Both the position numbers and the translations under genes were made by a program. Shown here one piece after another: positions 55,968 through 64,000 of a stretch of DNA of 64,000 bases. Position 1 is the first letter of the stretch. Each line of letters starts with the position of its first letter. Below the pieces are notes generated by a model. The model was not told where the DNA came from and searched no databases. It saw nothing but the letters and a program-made list of their open reading frames with translations. This DNA is from Venturia oleaginea (lineage: Eukaryota; Ascomycota; Dothideomycetes; Venturiales; Venturiaceae). Location: assembly GCA_013176395.1 (NCBI GenBank), contig JABMLP010000002.1:992001-1056000 (forward strand). The letters are read 5' to 3'.

Positions 55968-57821
55968 ATGTCCACGACGAATACTTCGCAAATACACAAG
56001 CTCGACTTTGACCAGAGGAGACCGCTGTTGCATGACCGACCAGAGCTGTCACCAGGCCCGACGAGCCTGGATACGAGCAGGTCGGGAAGCTTCTTTGAGC
56101 AGGTGGTGGAAGGCATACAAGAAAGAGACAGGGTCAAGATGAAAACGGAGGTTGTGCGTTATGGCAGTTTCGTCTGTGCCATACTCATGTGGCATGTACT
56201 GGTGCTCCCGATGAAAGTGACAAACAATTGACATTTGAATAGCTTGTGCTGTGGTTCTATCACTGCATTCTCATTATACGGACCTCTCTTCATGTCGCGC
56301 CTTCACTATAGCCAATCTGCTGTTAACATCGTATCCATTGCTGCCGAATTCGCAATGTACCTTCCTGTTGTCGCCTTCGGATACCTCTGCGATCGATATG
56401 GACCTCGTCCGCCTGCAACCATGGCCGGTTTATTCTTTGGAGCAGGATACCTCATGGCAGCCTTTGTATACAGGAGTGGGCCACCGGCTGCACTTGGTGG
56501 GGAAGGCTGGCCATTCTGGACTATGGTTGTGGCTTTCATACTCATAGGAATGGGCACCAGCTGCATGTACCTCTCGGCAGTCACAACTTGCGCAAAGAAT
56601 TTTGGTCGGGGCAAACACAAGGGTGTTGCTTTGGCGGTTCCCATTGCTGCCTTTGGATTGAGCGGCATGTGGGTGAGCCAGGTTGGCGCAAACCTTCTGG
56701 TTGAGAGAAGAGCAAATGGGAGCAAAGGACAAGTAGATGTCTTCCGCTTCTTCCTATTTCTGGGCCTCACACTGTTAGGAATGGGCACTCTGGGTGGATT
56801 GGCACTCAAAGTCGTGGACGAGGAAGAGATGATAGAGGATGCTATAGAGGAGTTCGAACAAAGTGGACTTTTGGACGAAGGTGAATTCTTCCGCGAAGCT
56901 GCATATCACCACGGATACGGCACTATGCGTCCCAACGATCTCTCAAACTCAACCGTCAACTTCCTCCAAGCCGAAGCCGATGCAATCAAACAACGGCGAG
57001 CAGAAGAACAAGCAAGGAAAAATTGGCTACTGAATGAAGAGACTCATCGTTTCCTCTCAGATCACACAATGTGGTGGCTAGCGGCTGGTTTCTTCCTCGT
57101 TACAGGTCCTGGCGAAGCCTTCATAAATAATCTAGGAACTATCATAGGGACTCTTTACCCACCAAACATGGATCCTGATTTCATCACAACCTCACCCGCA
57201 ACGCATGTCTCTATCGTCGCCATTACATCAACCCTCGCCCGGCTCTTCACGGGCACGGTCACTGATCTATTAGCACCAGTAACCGAATCCCACCGTCATG
57301 GACCAAACTCACTAGCTTCCTCCCTCGCCTCGCTCCAAGAACCGAAACGCTTTCAAGTCTCCCGTATCTTGTTTCTCATTGCTTTCGCGATTCTGAATTC
57401 AATAGGCCAGGTCTTACTCGCCTCGGGCCTGATTCAAGAGCACGCTGAACGCTTCTGGATCGTTTCCGCCTTCGTCGGAACCGGCTACGGCGCAGTTTTC
57501 AGTCTCGTACCAATCATTGTCAGTGTAGTATGGGGCGTCGAAAACTTCGGTACAAATTGGGGGATTGTTGCCACTGTTCCAGCGGCTGGAGCGGCCGTTT
57601 GGGGCGTTGTTTATAGTGCAGTTTACTCGGCTGCTGCGAAGAAGGGGAATTATTCGTCGCCTGGAGAGGGATTCGAGGGGCAAGCTTTACTTTGTCATGG
57701 AACCAAATGCTATGCGCCTACTTTTTGGGCTATGGCTGTAAGTGTATGGATTGCTTGCGGCTTGTGGTTATGGGCTTGGAGGGGGCCTGGTGGTTGGAAG
57801 AGAAGGGCCGTAGAGGTCTGA
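55968..57821 (+). CDS. MCH1: Mch1-type major facilitator transporter
   Basis: Twelve-segment MFS carrier of the NFU1/nodulin-like and monocarboxylate-transporter-like group, probably in the vacuolar membrane; substrate unproven (yeast Mch proteins do not clearly carry monocarboxylates). Two exons, 55968-56188 and 56243-57821, with a 54 bp intron using a weak GTGGCA donor; product about 599 aa. The soluble N-terminus (~65 aa) precedes membrane segment 1 (GSFVCAIL + ILCCGSITAFSLYG). The MFS loop motif reads GYLCDRYGPRPPATMAG. Family blocks are CMYLSAVTTCAKNFGRGKHKG and VPIAAFGLSGMWVSQV. A central acidic loop (DEEEMIEDAIEEFEQSGLL) splits the two halves. LLVTGPGEAFINN-like VTGPGEAFINNLGTIIG and NFGTNWGIVATVPAAGAAVWG follow in the second half. 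I chose the ATG at 55968 because the frame upstream lacks ATG. Confidence 0.9.
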
Positions 57822-58777
57822 GGTTTTCCTTTATCACTGATAGCAATTTTGCATAGCATTGGTTGGCTTATTTACGTACACAGCGAGGCGTTAACTGGGA
57901 CGGGACCTTTTGTGTTTGAGGAGTGGGATCTTTGAGTAGACACACTTTTCGATTTGTAAAAATAGTTTTTTTAATTGTACACTCTTTTCCTAGTCCTGCA
58001 GTAGAAAATCTTTTGTGTGCTCATGTGGTCGCGGTGGGTGGAGTGGGGTTTTGAGGTTACTGAAGGATTCTGTAGTTATATTCTGTCTATGACACGTTCA
58101 AGTCGTTCTTGGATGGAGCCACCAAACAGGCCGCCGCATACTGCATCTTTCTCACAGATTATGCGGCGATTCGAGTCCTTGTAACCTAGAGCCTTGGAGG
58201 GTATGCCGCTCTAGCAACATATGAGATGCACTGAAAGGTAACTCCAAAGAATGCCCATGGAGCCTCGTCCACTTGGCTCTGCAACCCATCCCCAATGATC
58301 GTGAATCGATGTTGACTCATCGATTTTAAGATGTGCTGAGCTTTCTAAGAATGACTGGGAATGCCTCATATCCAGGAGGGTTCGCTGTCTAGCTGATGTG
58401 ATGTGTGGAGCGGTAATTGAGCCTGGCGAGGCTGATTATAGACGGTACGCTGTATGGGATGGAAGGTGGGAGGCGAGAAGAGTTGAAGCAGCTGCGATCG
58501 GGAATGCAAGAGGAAGTCAGTCTGCCATTAACTCAAAAACAACGGAGAGTGGAAAAGGGGCGAGAGAGATCGAAACTTGAAGGTCTTGGATCGTGATGAG
58601 AGGGAGGAGCTTGCCCGCAGAGAGGCGTCTGCAACTCAGCCCAGAGGTATTCTTGGCAAGAAAGTCATGATGGGGGTAGGTGAGATTGATTGGCAGGATT
58701 CAGAGCCTCAAGTCACTTGAAGTTTTAGTATTTCGATGTCCTGCTGAGATCAATCTTGGAGTTCAAGCTCGAAGAGA
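57822..58777. other. Convergent 3' region between MCH1 and RTP1
   Basis: No gene supported in 956 bp. Open frames (for example 58398-58580) have no motif. It probably holds 3' untranslated regions and terminators of the two converging genes. Confidence 0.5.
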
Positions 58778-61700
58778 TCACTCGATCTCTTCAATCATCA
58801 ATTTTCCCTTCCTCTCCTCCACATCAGGATCGACTTCCAGCCCCCTCAACTTCCCTTCCAGACCAAATCTGATCTGCTCACTTTCCGGTGCGTGTGTGAC
58901 GACTTGTATCCTCTTCATGTTCCAGGCTTCGAGGCTCTCGAGAAAGTCTTTGACATGGGAAAGGACCAAGTCATCCGAGTCCGTGTCAAGCACGAATTTG
59001 AGGACTTTCTCAATCTCAGTCCATTTCTCCGTATCCATGGCCATTTCGTTCCCTTCTTGGAACGCCGAGTTGGTAGAATTGAGCAAAGAAAGTAAGACCA
59101 TTACTGCTGCTCTTCGCAAAATTGCAGAAGAGGGCGAGGTTTCAAGTGTGAGTATTGCAAGGCACGATTGCGTGGCATTGTCGATAACCCCGTTGGGCGA
59201 CGGAGATAGAGTCTCCGGAGCTGAGAGAATAGACGAGAGAATGGAGAGTGCCGATGTTCTGATCCTTATGTCTTCTTCAAGGCCCGTTTCTGTCCAGCCT
59301 TGTACGATCTTCGAGATGGCCTCTCGCTCTAACTTTTTCCTCTGTTTCTTTGCGGGTGACAAGTCCTCGTCTTCAGAGTCTTCTTCATCAGATGGGAGTT
59401 TTGGAATCTCACCACCCCATGCCTTTTCCGCTTCCCGCTTCTTGCGCTTCTCGATTCGCACTGCTGCTTTGCGCTCTTGTTCTTCTTTACGTCTCGAGCC
59501 TCTACGACTGGAGACTGTGATGCAGGCTTCCGCTACACCAGCTAGCACTTTTGATCTTTCCACGTTGTGCAGCGCATTTTCTTGCTCAAACAGCCCATCT
59601 ACCAATGAGGATAGTGTCTGTCCGAGACGAAGACGTCCGTCCACCCCCGTCTCTTCTTTGATGTCCATGAAAGCTTCTCTCACAAGTTTCATCACGAAGG
59701 CCACATCTCTCCTCAATGCAAGTTGCACCAACACTTTAATCGCAGCAAGAAACACATATTCCTCGGTCTCATTACTGATGTTACTGAGGAGTAAGAGGGC
59801 AATGGTAGGGATATCGAGCGGCTCTTCAGGCATCTTGACGAGGGCTTCAAGGGCGTGAAGAGCAGAGGTGCGAATTGGTGGCAACGACGAAGAAAGGTCT
59901 GCGGTTATCATATTCAGAGTTTCGTGAATGTCGGTTTTGAAAGCAGGAGCATTGAGTCCTGATGAGCCCGAATGCGCACCGTTTCTGAGCAAAGATAATG
60001 ACGATTGTATTGAGAGTTTTATAGATGCAGACAGTGTGGAGTTTGGTTCTGTCACGAGAGACAAGAGGTTTTTTTCGATGCCGTCCAGTACTACAGATGT
60101 TGCTTTACTGGATGCGAAGGTTGTGCTTGTCAGGATTGCGTTCAACAGGCTGATCGCTACCATGAGCATCTCGTTAGGGTCATCCAAAGTTTCGCCCCCT
60201 TTCTCCGCTGGACTGACCAGATTGGTTAGACTGGAATAGGTTCCATTTTTGAGGTTGCTTTTGCGCGTGACCTCAGCTTTGATAGACTCCTGTTGCTGAC
60301 CCAGGATTTGTGCGATCAGATCAAGAACCTGGTCTGGCTCTCGTGATATTTTGTCTTGAAACTTCTCCAAAACAGCCTGAGCTAACTTTGTTTGCATCAG
60401 GGTCTGCAGCGGATCATCTTCGACGTGTAATTGTTGTTTTCCTTGTTCACGCTGCGGCATCAGCCATTGCCTGGAAAGATTGAGGAACAATGAGCTGACA
60501 ACTCGCTCGCCCACGGCACCAGACGAAAGCAGTCGAATAAACTGGTTGATACGGAAGTCGATGCGAGGAATGACTTCAATGAAATTGACATTATTAGGCT
60601 TCCTGCTGTCCCGCTCTCTGATTGAGATTCCACCAGTTGATCCTGGTCCTATTGTCCAATCCGCCGAGCCATCGAAGAGAAGGTTCCTTGATAGGCTATC
60701 TATGTCTTTAAGACCACCAGAGAGCCTGAAGAATGTCTGCAGCAAGCCGAAAGACAACTCAGAGCACTCTGCTGTTGCGATGGTGGAGCTTTCAGTTGAA
60801 GTCATCAAAGCCCATAATGGCAACATGACTGGTTGAATGAGACGTCCAGTAAGCCCGGGATTTGGATGTGATGTTGTCAGAATGCTCAGACGCTTCAAGG
60901 CGAGAGTTAAGTCGGTAGTAGACACCAACTCCTTCTCCAAAGAGTCCACTTTTGACTCCACTTTCCTCTTCCGGGTGGTTGGAATAGCTGACGGGTTCAG
61001 TGCTTGGTGATTTTGCTCTACAAACAGCCTCCAGCCGATCGTGCCAGGTGCTCCCTGAGCTCGCTTCCCCAGAATCCCGCTTCCAACGACAAAGGCAGCT
61101 GCACGACTCAGCTCTTTCTCTTTCGCTTGGTCAAGAAGATCTAGTAGCTGTGGAGCGAGTCGTGTTAGATATTCATCAGCGGTCATGCTCGCAGGAATGG
61201 ACGATAGCAATCTCGATGCCTGTTGTAGACCTTCTAGAGGAAGAGCGGCACCTTTCGAAGGCTTGGGGTCATCTTCCCTCGCTGGGGCTGGACGTGCAGG
61301 GTATGAAGACGCTATGAATTCGATTGTGTGTCTGACACCGTTCGGTCGCAATGGAAGTAGAGACAGTTGTCTTGTAAGCACCACGCGAAACCACACTGGA
61401 GCAGAGGGTTTGTTCAAGCCGGTCAATGTTAGATACAATGTTGGGATTGGCAACCTAGATTCGAGTTGGCGAGGAAAGATTAGGGCGTGAAAAATCCACT
61501 TACCTGCTCAGATATTTTTCAAAGTTTGGTGGCAGGTGAGACAGACGCTTTAAGTGTGATATCCAGGAGTTTCCTGCGATCATGTCGGCCAGCAGTCGAT
61601 GACGGATGATGTTCTCGATACCAGAGTCAGGAATGGCGATGAAGCCACCAAGAGATGACAAGGCGCTTTCAATCAAGCCGTCGCCTGGTGAAGGAGAGAT

Positions 61701-62096
61701 GTAAAATGGATCTGGTTTACGCCATAGCAAGGACTTTGTTCTTCGTTCTGCAAGATTTCCGACGCCATCCGGCAATGATGGATATATGCCTTCTAGGACA
61801 AGCACATCAAGGAGGTTGTAGACTACACCAAGCAGTCTCGAGTCGTATGCCTTTTTCGGACCATGGCTACTCTGGTCGAATATCACAGCCTCGTTGATGG
61901 ATACCAGGAGACGGCTGGCTTCCTGCAGCAAGTATCTTCTTGTTTCTAGAGGAACATCTGCCTCATCTTGGACCTCTGCCAGTCTTGTTGCAATGCTCTT
62001 GGTCGAATCTCGCTCCTTGATGGCAGGAGCAAGAAACTTGTCAATCTCAGCAACGACTTTATCCACCGAAGGCGCCTCTGGCGACTGGAGCGACAT
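58778..62096 (-). CDS. RTP1: Rtp1/TANGO6 RNA polymerase II nuclear import factor
   Basis: HEAT-repeat protein homologous to yeast Rtp1 and animal TANGO6/TMCO7, which help assemble or import RNA polymerase II and related complexes. Two exons on the minus strand, 62096-61504 and 61454-58778, with a 49 bp intron (GTAAGT, TCTAG); product about 1089 aa. Helical repeats run through the length. Recognisable blocks are AAAFVVGSGILGKRAQGAPG (N-terminal third), PIRTSALHALEALVKMPEE and EEYVFLAAIKVLVQLALRRD (RTP1 C-terminal domain 1), then a charged linker (EERKAAVRIEKRKKREAEKAW; PSDEEDSEDEDL), and RRAAVMVLLSLLNS with LVLSHVKDFLESLEAW (C-terminal domain 2). Composition is not membrane-like despite the TMCO7 name. 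A 392-codon plus-strand frame inside it (58680-59858) is antisense shadow. Confidence 0.87.
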
Positions 62097-63420
62097 GATG
62101 AAATGTAGCGCCGAGTAGAGAAGATGAGTTGATTTATAACCAACATTTCAATAGTCACGGGAAATTAAAGTGGGCCGTCTCAGAGTCGCGTTTTGGCGCG
62201 TCTGACAACTTCTTCGGCCTTCTTTCTCCTCTAGCACCATCAACAAATCTCAGTCCAACCTCGCACATGCGCCCTCGTTCCGTCTCCCACCTCTCCATCC
62301 CACAGTCTGCCCCAGTGACGTTGACTCTCACGGGACCATCTCGCCATCCTCTTGCTCTACCTACCAACCCTCTCTCCAACCGCACAACCATGCATCGCCC
62401 TCTCTCCTTTGTCACCAAATCTCGTCTTTCAGTGAGCTGAGCTTACTGGGATGTCTCACGATCTCCTCATCAGTCTGCACACATGGCGACACGTCTGCAA
62501 CGTGCTTCGGTGGTTCACGCTGCCTTGCCAGGGCTTTTCGAGGAGGATGAGAATTGGAGCTTAACCCTAGCCCATCATCGGTTCTAGTTTCGTTGTCATA
62601 GTTGCAATCCCTGAGGGTCACTTCTGGTCGACTCGTATTGCGAGCAGATGGCAACGTCTGTGAGCGGGACGGGAAGTAAGGAAGAAGAAACCAGAGAGAG
62701 CGTCCGTCATGCGGAGTTCTTCATGCGCCGTAATTGGTAATACCTTCAAGCGAGGGTGCGCGTCGATCGACACCGCTCGCACATTTGACTATGGTCACTC
62801 ATATGACAGCTTCGTGGAGAACACTTCAGAAAGAGCGAGGAGAGGCAGGGCGAGACATGTCGGGCACCTCCACGAGGATCGCCTTTGGGAACTCCACATG
62901 CCGTTGGGTCTTGAGTTGATTGGGAACGTCACATTGTTTGTCTGCTACGCGGGATACCGGTCGTCAAGACTCTGCACTTCACGCTCGCATCTGCATCGCG
63001 TCTTCGGGCGCCCATAACTGCGCAATGTTTTTCCGCTTTGTCATCTCTGAACTGGGTGGAAGATGGGCATAGTGGTCTCCATCTGGAGTTTGGCCTGCAA
63101 ACAGACTGCACATTTCAGCTGTCACTCGCGCTCATGACTGCACCGCCATAGTACCTCGTGTACTGCGAAGTCATCGATCTCCATACAGACACTGAGATGT
63201 TCTGCACATTTTCACACGGCACATTGTCACGCTCCATATCCAAAGTCCATGAGTGAGCATGTTCATCGTCAATAGACTTGCAAAGTTCTGGGTATTTGCG
63301 ACGTGAAGCTGTTTTTCTCTTGTCGCAAAACCACCGGCTCCAGTATGCGCACATGGGCAACAATGCTGGCCAACCAGTGTCACCATATACTCATCGGTGG
63401 ATCCTTCCCGTACATCTTTC
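62097..63420. other. Upstream region of RTP1, no gene seen
   Basis: The first ~250 bp should carry the RTP1 promoter. Elsewhere only short, motif-free frames are present on both strands. Confidence 0.5.
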
Positions 63421-63970
63421 CTACCTGAACACTAGTCGGTCTTCGACCTGTGGTCTACCCTGCCTCCAACCTTGCGCTATCTGACGGCAATCTCGACAGC
63501 CTTTGTCAAGGCATCCGCCAACGACATTGACATTTCTTGTGTGGTCATGACCAGCCGCGTCAATCATCTCCATGCATTTCTGTATGTCGATTGATGAGCG
63601 CCGATAATTCGTCTTTCCAGTTGCTTGCGGCTCGGATCTGACATTTGCCTCCCTAGGGAGATGGAAGCGGTTTTTGCCGATGTACTTTGTTCGCTTCACA
63701 ATGCCCGACGGTGTCAGCTTGCTGTTATCCGAGAGGAAATCAAAGACTAGTCCCCGAGAGGAATGCATACACATACAGAGAGACCACGCCTTTGGGAAGT
63801 AGAGCAGTAGGCGTGCGCGATGATTCTGCAAGACCAACCGAGGTGCTTACTGTGTAGTTGGAAATTTGGGATCGAGACAGTCGAGATCAGCTCATCTTTG
63901 AGAGTTGGACTTTGTTGATGATTGTCCGATGGTCTTCTGAAGTCTGGAGCATGCTCTGCTTCTGCGATTC
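63421..63970 (-). CDS. Probable 3' part of an unidentified gene (enters from the right)
   Basis: Two minus-strand exons join in phase: 63970-63851 (IAEAEHAPDFRRPSDNHQ... ISTVSIPNFQLH) and 63746-63421 (FDFLSDNSKLTPSG, KRTKYIGKNRFHLPRE, ending VEDRLVFR). They are linked by a 104 bp intron with a GTAAGC donor and a CTAG acceptor. The upstream exon begins after a TTGTTTCCAG acceptor, so the 5' part would lie at or beyond position 64000. About 149 residues are visible: basic, with clustered His and Cys in the last third. No domain is recognised. Support rests on splice-signal quality and phase agreement only. Confidence 0.4.
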
Positions 63971-64000
63971 CTGGAAACAACACAGTACACGAGTAGTGGC

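Noticed and set aside
58680..59858. 392-codon plus-strand open frame
   Set aside because: It is antisense to RTP1 exon 2, is Ser/Arg-biased low-complexity in translation and has no motif; the minus-strand reading has clear family blocks.

Overview
The window reads as nuclear DNA of a filamentous ascomycete (Pezizomycotina). Genes are closely spaced and mostly broken by short introns of about 47-80 bp, with GTATGT or GTRAGT-type donors, CTAAC/CTGAC-like branch sites and CAG/TAG acceptors. The gene content is fungal housekeeping (SAS10, EMC5, eEF1B, RPL35, NUG1, RXT2, TRAPPC11, MED16, MCH1, RTP1) mixed with Pezizomycotina-type accessory enzymes. I cannot name the genus. Gene models were built by hand: splice sites were chosen so that reading phases close and family motifs stay continuous.

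Layout. 1-8.5 kb: SAS10 (+), a luciferase-domain membrane-anchored protein (+), EMC5 (-), eEF1B (-) and RPL35 (+), the last two sharing a head-to-head promoter. 8.5-12.4 kb: a 4 kb stretch with no supportable gene. 12.4-22.1 kb: the NUG1 GTPase (-) head-to-head with a glycerol-phosphatase-type HAD enzyme (+), then two transcription factors (homeobox and bHLH) with long, repeat-bearing upstream regions. 22.9-28.1 kb: three tandem plus-strand oxidoreductases (TetX-like FAD monooxygenase, short-chain dehydrogenase, FMN-dependent NtaA/DszA-type monooxygenase) that could be a small catabolic or detoxification group. 28.4-36 kb: three minus-strand genes: a DUF7587-type protein with an apparent one-base frameshift, mitochondrial P5C dehydrogenase, and a secreted sphingomyelinase-like phosphodiesterase with a replaced metal ligand. 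36.4-50.5 kb: RXT2 (-) head-to-head with TRAPPC11 (+), a region holding only weak small ORFs and a G7-T9-A33 homopolymer block, then a Hst4-type sirtuin (-) head-to-head with MED16 (+). 51-62.1 kb: dipeptidyl peptidase III (-), a decayed AtuA/DUF1446 pseudogene, the MCH1 transporter (+) and RTP1 (-). The last 1.9 kb holds the probable 3' end of a gene that enters from beyond the window.

Four head-to-head pairs (eEF1B/RPL35, NUG1/HAD, RXT2/TRAPPC11, sirtuin/MED16) have start codons only about 240-290 bp apart. Two join functionally related genes: eEF1B with RPL35 (translation), and the sirtuin with MED16 (chromatin and transcription). I found no convincing tRNA, rRNA, CRISPR array or intact transposon. 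The strongest unusual items are the AtuA pseudogene, the frameshifted DUF7587 gene, the His-to-Tyr change in the phosphodiesterase metal site, and the in-frame, stop-free intron of the dehydrogenase. I did not find a clearly new multi-gene system.
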